Source of the DNA: Yponomeuta sedellus
Lineage: Eukaryota; Arthropoda; Insecta; Lepidoptera; Yponomeutidae
NCBI GenBank assembly: GCA_934045075.1
Contig: OW203732.1
Coordinates: 10,282,701-10,346,700, forward strand
Direction: 5' to 3'
DNA length: 64,000 nucleotides
The position numbers and the translations under genes were made by a program. Positions 32,763-44,155 of the stretch are shown here, piece after piece. A model generated the notes under the pieces. The model was not told the DNA's origin and did no database searches. It saw nothing but the letters and a program-made list of their open reading frames with translations. Numbering within the stretch: the stretch's first letter is position 1; every line of letters begins with the position of its first letter.

Positions 32763-33238
32763 AATCACGCTTCATCAATACACATGTTACAGGTATCAAG
32801 CATTGAAAAAATGATCCTGTGTACACAAGATATTGAAAAGCGGAGCCGAATACGAACATAATTAGAAGGAGATTAGGACACTCCTTGAGTTTTTTATGAA
32901 TCTTCAACAAAACTATTCAGGCAAGGGGTCTAATTATGCACACCAAAACCTGACGGAATCGACTTTTTCAATAGCAATTAGTATGAAATCGTTCAGGATT
33001 TGGGCTGAGCTCTAAGCGAGCTATCTTTGTATTCCTATTTTGCGGCAGACATTTATTTGCGATCGGCTCTCTATATTTTTAACGCCGGCTGCAGTAACGA
33101 GCTTACCAATCACCGATCCATATTTTATTGGCGCTTGCGTTAGCGTTTCCATACTTGAAGCCTTTTTCGGTACACTTTTCAAATTATTCAATTTAGACGA
33201 ATAGGTAGAGAACACGCTTTATTTACGTACACAATATA
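32763..33238. other. Unassigned DNA
   Basis: No feature recognised. Confidence 0.45.
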
Positions 33239-33340
33239 TCTTCTTATATATAAAAATCGTTTGTTATCGAACTCCTCCGAAACGACTTCACCGATTGTTA
33301 TGATTATTTTTGTTGTGTGTGTTTACTTTAGTAGGTGTAT
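33239..33340 (+). mobile_element. Helitron 5' end fragment
   Basis: Starts TCTTCTTATATATAAAAATC and continues TATCGAACTCCTCCGAAACG, ACTTCACCGATTGTTATGATT. The TC start followed by TATATATAAAA and the 'CGAACTCCTCCGAAACGRCTNNACCGATT' string are characteristic of 5' termini of lepidopteran Helitrons. No Rep/helicase and no CTRR-hairpin 3' end was found nearby, so the far boundary is unknown. Confidence 0.55.
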
Positions 33341-33974
33341 GAAGGTCGTAGGCTAATTGAATAGCAAAACAACGTTTCCGGAGTATTCTGGTCTAGGCTA
33401 GGTAAATACACAAATTCATCAAAAAATGTATAATTCAAATAAATATGTGCTATTCTGTAAGCTTTATTGTGGTGGGATATTGACCCTTATTTCTATAAAG
33501 TTATTACTTATTTTATTTTTACATTTGGAGATCTTACAGCTTGTAGTTAAAAATTCAGAAAGTAAAATAATACAAAAAAGCCATGGGTTAGTCTCGCAGT
33601 TAGCACTAAATTAGAGGAAGGGGGTTCTAATTTTGAGTTAAAGTTCATTGTTGTACTTCAATGTGTAACGGACCAAGGTCCATACAAGTGCTCACGATCG
33701 TTAATATAAATTTGAATTGTGTTCTGTGCGAGTTTGGTTCGAGATAGGTTACGTAGTAAAATCGCGGAAACTTTATTTAACGAGATTGATTAGGTAGGTA
33801 GGCACTTTAGTCGTTAGAAGGTCCTTATCATTCAAGTTAGGCATTACAATAAATCTATAAATACAACAAATAAGTTTCGTAGCGGGGACGCTTTCTGGGG
33901 ATTTGTTGAGGTTTGTTTGTGTACTAATCGACATTTCCGTTATTAGTCATAAAAAGAAAAGAAAAACATTCCGC
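33341..33974. other. Unassigned DNA
   Basis: May hold the rest of the Helitron copy. No ORF with motif. Confidence 0.35.
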
Positions 33975-34046
33975 TTGCTGAGTGAGGCTGGGTTCGATCC
34001 CGCGGCCTTCCGGTGGAAATCGCCGTCCATCGCCGCTGGGCCAATT
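33975..34046 (-). repeat. tRNA-like SINE head
   Basis: In reverse complement, TGGCCCAGCGGCGATGG is a good box A and GGGATCGAACCCAGC a good box B, separated as in a tRNA gene. The remainder does not fold as a complete tRNA by eye, so a SINE head or pseudo-tRNA is more likely. Confidence 0.5.
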
Positions 34047-34640
34047 TGCATTTAAACAAAACAAATATGCAATAGTATTCTCTATGTAGTAGTCTATTCG
34101 AAGACTGAAATACAGCTAGACATTATTTTGTTTACTAACAGGGTTTGTTATACCTAGATTAAATTGTGCAACAAGAATTTAGGGATGACTGAATAAATAG
34201 TGGGATAAAATAAAATAATAAGTTACAACGACATCTGCAGTGGACGAACGCACAACTAATAGATTATCGATTGGAAAAAACTCGTCCGCTACCTATCACT
34301 TGTGACACGGCATTTCATCCTAACGGATGGATGGCGCTGTCGGCGGCTGGGAAGTAGATTCCCTTCAACTGCTTTCAAATCAAATGTTAATTGCTATCAC
34401 TATTGAAATAGTAGATTATAAGAACAAATTTCAATATCTTTCTTGTTTTTGCACGCGCTTGTAGATTTTAAAAGCATTTATTTACCTAGTAGTTAAGTAG
34501 GTAAAATTCCGTGTTGAGGTAATGTTATGGTTATCAAAGTATACTGAGTTATTCACAGCGATTTTATGTTAGTGATTTGAAGACAGAAAACCATACACTA
34601 AAGATATAAATAAGAATAATCTCTAAAACATTTAATTTAG
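34047..34640. other. Unassigned DNA
   Basis: No feature recognised. Confidence 0.45.
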
Positions 34641-35245
34641 CCCCTACCTAGGAGAGAATAGAATCACTAAACGATAATTAATGCTACGTTTAAACTCTGT
34701 AGTATGTCTATAATACATATTGTTATGAAGGGAAACTAATTTATAACACACCGATGTAATATCAGAGACTTGGTAAAAGTATTATATTCACTTATATAAT
34801 AAAAATTACTAAAACTTATAATCAATCAAATAACTACTAACTCCATCTAGGTGAGAATAGGTTCACTAAACTTTCTTTAATCCTACTTTCAATTTCTTTA
34901 AAAAGCTTTTAATATGTCTTGTCATGAAAGAAAACTAATGTATAACGCACCGTTGTAATATTAGGGACTTGGTAAAAGTAACATATACACTTAAACAATT
35001 AAGTTAAAAAAAACTCAATAAATCAAAATAACTACTAGCTCCATCTAGCCGAGTTTGAGATCACTAAATGTTCTTTACGGCTGCGTTATATTTCTTTAAG
35101 AAGTTATTAATGTGTCTTGTCGTGAAAGGAAACTAATTTAGAACATATTGATGTAATATTACAAGTCTCTGTAAAAAAATGGTCTATTCACAAAAACAAA
35201 ATAAATAAAGCTCATAATTAATCAATCAAAGAACATCTACTTTCT
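34641..35245. repeat. 200-bp tandem repeat, three copies
   Basis: Units start at about 34641, 34841 and 35039 with CTCCATCTAG(G/C)(T/C)GAG...ATCACTAAA, and each contains GAA(A/G)GAAAACTAATTTATAAC-like and GGGACTTGGTAAAAGTA blocks. A fourth start is suggested at 35234 (CATCTACTTTCTTTTGAGAATGG). Units are diverged by perhaps a fifth to a quarter. Non-coding. Confidence 0.8.
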
Positions 35246-35499
35246 TTTGAGAATGGATATTAACCTATCTAGGCTAGTGTTGGGGTTGAATGATTTAAAC
35301 AAAAGAAAAAGAACTCGAATGATTCCCTTCATATCCCTTTTAATATCTAGATCACCTAAACGTAATCTCGTATGATAATCAATCATAAACTCAATGTCTA
35401 TAAAAGAACGTGAGAGTAGGTGTACCACATGGTCTCATTCCGTTCCGCGTTAGTAACCGGCGGCGCCGTCTGCCGAGACACGTACCTACCTACAGTTAG

Positions 35500-35770
35500 G
35501 CGAGTGACGCACGTATAAGGTAGGTATTAATAGTGCGGAGATCGGACGGTACGCGGGTTCGATTCCGTTCAACTTTTTTAAAACAACCATGCACGTCGCT
35601 TGGGACAGTATGGGACTAATGTTGTAATGTATGTTTCTGTTGTATAGCAGTTATTATTCTTAACATAATTTGTCCAAGGTAGTAATTTCTATTTTGATTG
35701 TTTATTGATTTTCTTTCATGGCTCTATGCCTTCGATAGTCTTGTCACGTTATTTATTTCAATAAAATCAA
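35500..35770 (+). repeat. Possible SINE
   Basis: Box B-like GCGGGTTCGATTCCGTTC at 35553-35570 and an end near TTATTTATTTCAATAAAATC suggest a tRNA-derived element. No clear box A was seen. Confidence 0.35.
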
Positions 35771-36479
35771 AATTTCAAAGTATAGTAACTTAATACCATA
35801 ATATTTGCGAATGGTGTAATTATTTATAATTGTTGCTAGAGGGATAGCTAAAGTTGTTACTGGTAAATTGGAATGAAACATGACATGTAATATATTAAGT
35901 CACGAACTGCTAAAGAGCTATTTTTTCAATGTTCGGGAAAGGAATTGAATCATTCATCACTTTTGAAATGTAGCATTCAGGGCATCCCTAATAATTAAAT
36001 ATTATTGAAAGCAGCTTCTTCTCGTATTCTTACAGGGTTGCGTGTGTGAGTTTAGAGTATTGCTGTATTGGTGGGTTGTAGTTCTCCGATTAGCCGATTC
36101 CGGTTTTGGCGCCACTGGTTGCCGCGGCGCCTACTAAAATGATTATAACGTTTCAATTCGCAATTGTAGGCTAAGTAGAGTATTTCTAGGTAAATCTGTA
36201 CTAAATTGAAAGGATGTTTTAACACAAACATTACCCTAAACCTATATATTAACAGAAGTTAGTTAGTTGTCCGTAAGCATTGTGCCGCAGGTCAGTGGTG
36301 TGTTGGAATAAATTGTTAAGAAGAAATTATTGTAGACAAATCAATTAAACAGGAAATATCGAGATAAATAAATAGAAAATAAATAATGTATTACATTAAG
36401 ACACAGGAAATTAATTTACAAAATATCAAAACATTAAAGTTCTGAAACGAGATGGAGGTGTATTTCGGCTGGCCAATCG
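35771..36479. other. Unassigned DNA
   Basis: TTGGCGCCACTGGTTGCCGC near 36110 recalls a tRNA-Lys primer-binding site but nothing LTR-like surrounds it. No gene recognised. Confidence 0.4.
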
Positions 36480-36600
36480 GGTGTCATTAGGTTTCATGAT
36501 GGGTTAGACAAAGCGGAATTGGTAGCGGAGCCATTTTGGACGCGCGGGGTTGTTTCGCGAGGCTATAAAAAGGCCGAGGCGCCAAGGCGCGCACGCATTC
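36480..36600 (+). promoter_or_regulatory. TATA promoter candidate
   Basis: CTATAAAAAGGCC (TATA at 36564-36571) lies in a GC-rich context, and about 30 bp downstream GCACGCATTCTGGACC offers an initiation site near 36597. Spacing and sequence match a strong RNA polymerase II core promoter. It could belong to a host non-coding gene or to an LTR element; no second LTR copy was found in the window. Confidence 0.45.
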
Positions 36601-37944
36601 TGGACCAGGAAATTTAATAGTACGTACACCTATTCCGCTCGTAGGAAAATTCGCCATTTTGTGTGAATTTATTAGAACTGGGGAGTTTCGATTGCATTTA
36701 AATCCGGTAATAGGAAAGTGGCTTTGGATTTGTGACCTAGCATCATCTGTGGGCATTGCGTTCCTAGTGTATCAGCCCTGGTGTGAAGTCTCAGGTTTAG
36801 AGGTACTTTCGGAGCTAGGGAATTAGATTTGAAAGTAAAAAGTGTAAATGTTAGGAACGGTTTTGGTGAGTATTCCGTACAATTAGCTAGAAGGTTTCCG
36901 TGTAAAATATGGTTTTCAGCATTTGTGATTAGTGTAGCTTCCGCGAAATAAATTGTGAACTAACCCTTTTTCTCCACAGTACAGCGTTTTTGGGGAAATA
37001 AATGTGTGCAAAACAAAACTCTCGGTGGCAAGGGCATGTTAGGGATAGGCCGTGTGGCTAGCCTTTGTCGAATACCTACTCGACTCGATGTAGGCACACG
37101 AGGTTATCAATGACATGTCTGCGCCATAGCTTTCAGAGGTTTGCATCATATTTAATTCCGCATACAAACGTGTGAATTTAGAGCGAATTCACTTGGTAGC
37201 CTTATACAGTTGATTTGACAGACTAAATGAGGAATTCCAATATCTAGCTCTGCTTACTATGCTACGGTTGAATCTGAGTCTGCTTTGGTTGAAAGGTTTA
37301 AAGAATCCCTTCACCGGAGGTGTGCCCAATTTTATTTGTAAAATAATTTTCCTATATAATTAGATGTCATAATTAATTACTTAATTGAGATAATTTCATA
37401 TTAATTATCTAGCTTGAAAATTGGGTTAAAATGCTTCTTGTGAATGTGGTGTTAGATCTCCTTCCACTAGCATTTGTGGTATAGCAATTTTCCCCCTGCT
37501 ATTTCCCTGCGTGACAGACGATTCCAGCCCTCTGGCACTTTGCACCCATAACATATCTATGTATTATATTCCGTATATTCTTACCCTGTAAGTGGTACCG
37601 ATCCCATAAACCACTTACGCATACACACCCTAGGCTACACACTCTGGCCGGCCAGAAAGTCTGAAAGGTAACTGCGTCAAGTCAGTCCTTAGCACGAGTT
37701 AGTGCATTAAAAGAAATTAATGACTTGAAACAGTTAGGTTTTCCGGAGTTAGGGAGGATAGCGATAGGTAATAGCTGTGACTAGGGAAACACCATAGGCA
37801 CTCACACATACACACGATTAAATATAAATGGGGTTTGCTTTGCTGAAACAATTTGTTGGTGGTTAAATTCTTTAGCTTACTGGGTTGGGAATGTTAGGTA
37901 GGCTCCCCCTTTTCTTTCAGGGTATCCAGAGTTGTATGATGAGA
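36597..37944 (+). ncRNA. Candidate spliced non-coding transcript
   Basis: Downstream of the TATA promoter, TTTTGGTGAGTATT gives a donor at 36866. The acceptor CTTTTTCTCCACAG ends at 36979 and has a branch-like GAACTAAC just upstream, a 114-bp intron of textbook form. A further acceptor CCCTTTTCTTTCAG ends at 37920 and is followed after only 24 bases by the donor GTAAGTA at 37945, a possible micro-exon. GTAAGT at 37588 could close the middle exon. No ORF of any length spans the would-be exons. Everything is inferred from signals; transcription is not shown. Confidence 0.3.
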
Positions 37945-37950
37945 GTAAGT

Positions 37951-38403
37951 ATTTCCCCAGCTCCCCACATATGCGGTCATTATTCGTTTGTTAGGATCAT
38001 TTTAAATTGTCAAATAAGTGAATTTGTGTCTCCTCAATGTTTCCTATCGAAGCTATTAAATCAGGTAGATAAAAGCGTTACGTTTAATGTCTCAATTCAA
38101 TTAGGGTAAGGTAGGTAAATCTGTCTAAACCCGTTAGAAAATTATAGCATTTTAGTTCTGATTTAGTACCTAAACGTATTGTTTACAACTTCTGTCAATA
38201 TTTAATATCAATGATTGTTAGATAACACTAGGTGTGAGGTTCTGTGCATATTAACCTAACAGTGACATTTCCATCGAACTAAGGAATAGGTATAGAGCGA
38301 TGCGGTACCTTTATAATAGCTGTCTAACTCGTGACCTTCGGGTCATTCAACTCTTGCGTTTATGTAGGTAGGTGCGTACTTTTCTCGACCGAAGTTATGT
38401 AGG
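37951..38403. other. Unassigned DNA
   Basis: No feature recognised. Confidence 0.4.
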
Positions 38404-38630
38404 TATGTTACGTTTGTAATAGATCATATAGGTACTTACTACTGAATGGGAACACATAGGCGGCATATACGCAATATAGGGTGTCCAGTATATAGGGTGG
38501 TAAATTACGGTTTATATTATGTTACGTTTGTTAGTAGATTATAATTATACTACATAGGAACGCATAGTCCGAATATAGTCGCGATATAGGGTGTCCAATA
38601 TATAGGGTTATCAAATTACGGATTATGATA
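38404..38630. repeat. 115-bp tandem duplication
   Basis: Two diverged copies, about 38404-38512 and 38516-38630, each with ATGTTACGTTTGTTA-type start, ATAGGAACGCATAG and ATATAGGGTGTCCA(G/A)TATATAGGGT near the end. Confidence 0.75.
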
Positions 38631-38734
38631 GGCAATGAAAGGACGTTATGGGACGTTAGTGAGTAGTTAGAAGCCACTATAGGCTTTTTAATAGTAAGGC
38701 TTATTTTTGTAGTAGGTATATTGGCTTAATTCTT

Positions 38735-39445
38735 GGCATTATTTCATGGTTGCGTGGGTTCGGCTGAGATGTTTCAGTTTGGTCAGCTTCGATGAAGTTG
38801 TTCCAAAGTACTTGGTGCATTGGTCTACCTACCTCTCTCACACTCTTCTGTCAATGCGTTGTACTACTGAACATCCCTTTGCCGTTTCTTACGTTAATTG
38901 TGTGTAATGACCTGGGTCTTAAGACTTTATACCTAATTATGCTTATTGTGCGTTTATTATATTTATTTCCTTCTGATGACTTGTGCTTTAGTATCATTCA
39001 TAGTTGCGTTGGTTTGGCCAGATTGTTTCAGTGTTGGTAGGCTTCGATGAAGTCTTTTCCAACGTACTTTGTGCATTTGGTTACCTACCTCTCTCTCTCA
39101 CTCTTCTGCCAATGCATTGTACTGCTGGACGTCTCTTTGCCAATTCCTGCGTTAATTGTGTGTGATACTTAAGGCATATACGTAGTTAGGTTATTATATT
39201 TATTTTGGGAATATGTACAGATTTTATCGTTAGTAGTTTTCTTTAGTTGATTGGTTTTTCCTATAGTGGCATTTCATGGTTGCGTGAGTTTGGCCAGATT
39301 GTTTCAGTGTTGGTAAGCTTCGGTGAAGTCTTTTCCAACGTACTTTGTGCATTTGGTTACCTACCTACCTCTCTCACTTTCGTCAACTGCCAATGCATTG
39401 TACTGCTGAACGTCGCTTTGCCAATTCTCGCGTAATTATGTATGT
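38735..39445. repeat. 255-bp tandem repeat, three copies
   Basis: Units begin near 38742, 38995 and 39252. Each runs CATGGTTGCGTGGGTT(C/T)GGC, TGTTTCAGT, CTTCGATGAAGT, GTACTTTGTGCATT(T)GGT, a CTCTCTCAC run, CAATGCATTGTACTGCTG and CGTTAATTGTGTG. The second and third are more alike than either is to the first. Short ORFs in each unit are not conserved in frame. Confidence 0.85.
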
Positions 39446-40261
39446 TTACTTGAGGAATAGACTCGGGTTAATGAATCACTGTACCTATTCTTATTTCTAG
39501 TCTGTCATAGTTTATTATTTATAAGTATATATTAACAGTATAACGTAGTGGTGGCCATACCCCATCCAGGGCGGATATAATTAGCTCTATCGACTAGTAG
39601 ATAACCGAGTAGTGTACTCATTTCATATTAATCCATTCTTATCTACCTAGTTGGCTAATAATGTCTGTCTTAACCGGCCTTTTTGGTAGGGGACGTTATA
39701 CTATAACACTCACGTGTTTGCTGTATGACATTTGGTTTATTTGGTACTTTTATATTTTATTTATTTAGAAGTAGTTTTTGTAAGAGTTACATATTTCATC
39801 CTAGTTTTATTTCTTTTAACTTAATTTCAGCTTAACCTATTATCTATTTAATTTATTCTAAATCATATCTTGCTTTCGCTTATTTCATTCGCTTGATTGC
39901 TGTTTTCATTTATATTTATTTGCTTTAAGCTAACCTTTGGTTCCTGTTCATTAATCTAAATTCTGCTTTTGTATTTAAACGGATCTCTTACACACTCGTT
40001 ACTCAATCTCATATCCTAAAAGAGCTTAGGTTACTAATACGTTCACAACGAAGGGTTCTCATTAGACTAGACGATCACAGTTGGCCATTAGAGTGTTTTG
40101 CATCATAGCTCCTAGTAGGTTAATTATTATTGTACGTATTTTCTTTTTAAATGGGTTAAAGTCTTTTTTTACGCGGGGTGGGGTGTTACAAATGTCAAAA
40201 TATTTATAATTTTGATACTGAGCTAGACGATGATACTATCGGATTAAGAAAAAATCTTTCA
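39446..40261. other. Unassigned DNA
   Basis: GCGGGGTGGGGTGTTACA near 40180 resembles a polypurine tract followed by TG, but no LTR pair was found. No gene recognised. Confidence 0.35.
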
Positions 40262-40580
40262 TTACATATTTGAAGAGGTTAGTAAACAGAGTTGTACACA
40301 GCTTCGACAAAGTTGTCCACAATAGCTTGATTAACTCGTTTCGTTTCGTAAAAAACTAGTCTACGTTATTGCTTAGTAAATTAAATAATTTACATGCTCG
40401 GATAAGAAAGGAATTTTGTCTATAGTTAGTCCTCGCACGGGAAATATACAATCTTAATGATCTACGTGCATCAGAGGAGTAGGGGACTACCAATCTTATA
40501 TTAGCTAGCAAGTCTGCCGAGTCTACATGACCGTTAGCGATTTTAAAAATTATGTCGCTTATCCTACGTATAATTTCTAA
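40262..40580 (-). pseudogene. LINE RT C-terminal remnant
   Basis: The minus-strand frame from 40580 reads LEIIRRISDIIFKIANGHVD, then SADLLANIRLVVPYSSDARR, ISRARTNYRQNSFLIRACK and, after one in-frame stop, FFTKRNELIKLL. The layout (RRISD, D-LL-I-L-VP, R-RTN, S-RACK-FN, then FK-like end) matches the last ~110 residues of ORF2 of the LINE at 17112-21490 (RRIISDVTLL, VPPRRTR, RTNFASNSVYSR). It is from a related CR1/jockey-group family rather than the same one. Only the C-terminus is present, consistent with 5' truncation on insertion. Confidence 0.7.
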
Positions 40581-40861
40581 AGGAATACTTAATTACTTAT
40601 CTCTATTTGTGTCGATAACTTTCGACTTACTTTACTCATGGCTAATTACGACAAACACAATAACCTCATTTATTTGAAAGGGGGTTTTACTCATCAATAT
40701 AAACATTCGCACTATAATGATAAATGACAAAGTACCTAGTAAGAAAAATTCTACTGTTTATAAAGAAAGTTACCATATAGGACGTTAAATTAAAATGTGT
40801 ATAACAGCTGATATTTTTTTAGTTAAGGATATTCTTTATTTTTAATATCAACCCTTTCTAC

Positions 40862-40925
40862 GTCCCCACTCCTGGGGCACAGGTGTCTTTCTGCATCGCA
40901 GCAAGGTTAGACCATACTCCATTAC
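40862..40925 (-). repeat. RTE/SINE-type tail fragment
   Basis: CCACTCCTGGGGCACAGGTG, CTGCATCGCAGCAAGG, TTAGACCATACTCCAT is the reverse of the standard tail and matches 78-178. Confidence 0.5.
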
Positions 40926-41261
40926 AGAGTACACTTGCCACTAGCGGTAGTCACGGGATGGTTATCCATCCAGTACCTGACCGCGCCTGTTGTTGCTTAA
41001 CCCTAGTGATTCATTCCAATCACTCAGTTCTACTAGGCCACGAGCTCTTTATTATATACCGGAAAAAAATAAACACAAAATATGTACAAAGTTGCATAGG
41101 ACAATTGGCAGCTTTTTTGTTTGTATAAGTAAAATTTTGAACAGGATTTCTTTACGATCTGAATACCTAAATACTAATTTTGTAGTAGGTTTTTAGGATA
41201 AATACCTTAGAAGCAATCAAGAACTTAAAATGTTACAGCTAATTATGTACTTAATGGGTCT

Positions 41262-41325
41262 TGTGGCGCACCCTGGGGGAGGCTTATGTCCAGCAGTGGA
41301 CTGCAATAGGCTGAAATGATGATGT
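41262..41325 (+). repeat. RTE/SINE-type tail fragment
   Basis: GGAGGCTTATGTCCAGCAGT, GGACTGCAATAGGCTGAAAT, GATGATG: the common end of lepidopteran RTE-type LINEs and SINEs, with a (GAT)n tail. Confidence 0.65.
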
Positions 41326-41495
41326 ACTTAAAGAACTATAAGAGAACGGTGACGCTCGTATATGAGTGGCAGGTGAATATCTTTCCTTCTCATATTATTT
41401 TCATCTATATTCGCACGTGCTTGAACGGCCAACAAAATAATGTTTGTTTTTTGGACCCAACCAAAAAATACTGAATTTCTAAAAAGAAAACCATA

Positions 41496-41559
41496 ATTAA
41501 TTATTCAAATAAAGCAGGCGAGTTATTAATAACTCGCATGCTTTATTTGAATAATTAAT
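41496..41559. repeat. 64-bp near-perfect palindrome
   Basis: Central GCGAGTTATTAATAACTCGC is an exact 20-bp palindrome. It is flanked by ATTAATTATTCAAATAAAGC and its complement, with a single mismatch pair next to the centre. Confidence 0.85.
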
Positions 41560-41619
41560 CACTAACTTATTTGTAATGTATAAGTAGTATACAAAAACAA
41601 TATAATGCTGTCCGTATCT

Positions 41620-42560
41620 TCATAGCAGTTTACCTTACCTTACTGCGGAAGCAGTGCGTACCACAGTGATAATATCATCATAGTATCGTCAAGGTTCTGC
41701 TTAGTAGCGTCACCACTGTAACACCCCCATAACCCCCGTATTAGCCCCTACTGCAGCTCCACCGTAACAGCGGCAAAGCCACTTCATAGCAGTATAGTAG
41801 CCTCCCCGTAGGGAGCACCAAACTAATTCGTAACATTGTCATAACACCTTCATAGCCGTAGCCTTCATAGAGCAGCGTGGACCGTTCGTAGCGTGGCTTT
41901 ACCGTAACAGTTACGTAGGCCCTCTGTAGTATAGTCGTAGTCTAAGCTTAATACCGTCATAACCCCTCCACACCAGAGTCGTAGCCCTTCATTAAAACGT
42001 CGTAACTCCACCGTATCCACGGCGTCGGCCTCTCGCAACATATCGTAATTCTCTAGTTGCGTTATAAGCAGTGACCAGAAGAGGGTATACGAATGGCATT
42101 TCATTTCAATAAACATTCCTGCAATCAATTCAATACGAGTATATACGTATACTAAAAGTTAAAATTTGACAGCTCTTCCATACATAAATGTCAAGAGACA
42201 ACTATCAGTGTGCTTACCTATAACCACGATGCTTTTAAGAAACATCCCATAACCCCTCTGTAACAGCGTTAGGCTATAATGCTGTTACGGAGAGCTTGTG
42301 AGCCATTCTGTTTTTTACGTTGCTTCAGAGTAGTAGCAAAAAGATACTAGTTTTTCTTCGAGTATTCACACGGGAAACTTTATAAAAATAACGTATTATC
42401 AATTTAACTTTTAATTAAGTTTAAGCCTTTCCATCATTAACCATCATTTCCAGCATTAACTACTGATATTACATTAACATTACATTGTAGCCCCTTCGTA
42501 GTAACGTCGTAATCCCAACGCACACTTGCTCTCAACGTAGCAATAGCGTCGCTCCTTTGT
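41620..42560. repeat. Irregular GTAAC/CATAAC/CGTAGCC repeat field
   Basis: Short words such as CCGTAACAG, GTCATAAC, TTCATAGC, CGTAGCC and CGTCGTA(A/G) recur every 10-20 bases (for example 41690-42000, 42245-42300, 42485-42560) without fixed period. It looks like a badly eroded short-unit tandem array. An ORF on the minus strand (41865-42128) is a by-product. Confidence 0.5.
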
Positions 42561-43804
42561 CATAACGGATAATACTCGTATTTTTAATAAACTAAAAGGG
42601 GTTAATTCAAGTGCATCTTAATGAAATCTATCGCAATCATGATAAATAACTATAATAAACCAATTTACTTCAACCATAATCACCAGTTCGCTTATCGCTT
42701 ACCATAATAACACACAAAGCAATTTTAGGCAACTGTCCTTCATTAACAATTTATGATCACCTCGTGAACTTTCAAGACATGCACGTATACTAAACAAACT
42801 ACATTTGGGAAAGTTTAATAGCTACTATTAACGTGTCTCTATTTTTGATATACACGGCTATCATCCTATGAATTATGGAAGGAGAATATGCGTATTCACC
42901 ATTAACTGTGATTTAAAGGCTCGTAATTCAGGTATGACATTAAATCGATACGGAAGTTACGTGGAAGGGACAGACGCACCCTTTTCCTCAGCCAATTATA
43001 TTTTACACACGAATAATGTCACAAGTTATAGCCCTTCTTAGAAAAAGTTAAGCGTTAACGGTCACAAAAGATCGGTGAGGCCCTTTACTTGTCTGCGAAT
43101 TCCCACAGTAAAGTACCTTATAAATAATTGACCGATAATTTTCCACGTCCTGGAGCCGAACAAGATATTTTCATAAAATCTGTTGGGAATAATGCCCGCA
43201 GAACTCACGGATAAGGAAAGCAAAAGTATCGTAACTTGAACTTATTGGTTACGAGACATTTTCTTTCTTTTTTTCGGCATGTCGATGACTATTTACTTGT
43301 TGCCGGCTACTTTTATTCTTTTGTTTTTTGCTGTCGTATAAATCGTCGAAGAGAGTGGCATGAATTTAACATACAACTTTGTATTTACAAGACACACTGT
43401 CACAAGAGGATTCGCAACCGCCACTACTATCGGTTCTTTTCACAGATAACGCCGTCTGCACAATATTAGTATGATTTATTTATAAGACATAAAGCGTATC
43501 AGGATCATGTCACTGGCGGAGCCACGCGTATTCGTGAGGGGATTAAATGCTTCTACGTCTGCGGTATGCCGAATAAAACGTAATTTACTAACGACAGATG
43601 CCATTGCATTGCTACTTATTCGTTAGACGTTGCGAGTATTCTAATAATAATTCGACCTATTGATAATTCGATCATTTTCTTACCGAGTAACATATTCCCG
43701 AAAACGTAACAACTTTTGTATTCTTAGTGGCACACGATGCATACTTATATATTAAACGGGTGTAATTGTGGTTATTTATCAGGTACCTAACATCTAATTA
43801 AGTA
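42561..43804. other. Unassigned DNA
   Basis: ORF at 43236-43469 without motif; no repeat recognised. Confidence 0.45.
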
Positions 43805-43865
43805 GTCTATCTGTGACCATGGCAACGTTGCCAAAACGTCCGGAATTAAGGTAATTGCGTTTTTA
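43805..43865 (+). repeat. Possible Penelope-type terminal fragment
   Basis: GTGACCATGGCAACGTTGCC, AAAACGTCCGGAATTAAGGT parallels 12620-12675 (ACCGAAACGTCGAGAATTAAGG). Confidence 0.4.
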
Positions 43866-43974
43866 ACAAATAATTGTCAAACGATCAATAGGTGGTCAAT
43901 CTTTTATAGAGTGATCAATCTTTTATTATGTCCCTTTGTCCCTGACGAGGGACAGCAGGATTTAAGTGATTTTT

Positions 43975-44155
43975 ATGTAGTCTATATACGTCCTACTGCA
44001 AGGCACACGCCCTCTCTCAGAAAGAGAGAGAGAGAGTATGGACCTAATTACCACGCGTGCCCATCACGGATAAGCAACTTTAAATGCTGAGGTAGTTGAA
44101 CACCTCACACACGCAGGTTTCCTCGCGACGTTTTCCTTTACAGTTATCAAAATTC
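43975..44155 (-). repeat. SINE/RTE tail copy
   Basis: Reverse of the standard body: AGTCTATATACGTCCTACTG, CAAGGCACACGCCCTCTCTC, an AG run, then CACCTCACACACGCAGGTTT and CGCGACGTTTTCCTTTACAG. No tRNA head is visible. Confidence 0.65.

Noticed and set aside
36105..40200. LTR retrotransposon suggested by TTGGCGCCACTGG near 36110, a TATA box and GCGGGGTGGGGTGTTACA near 40180
   Set aside because: No repeated LTR, no gag/pol remnants and the putative primer-binding site matches for only seven bases.
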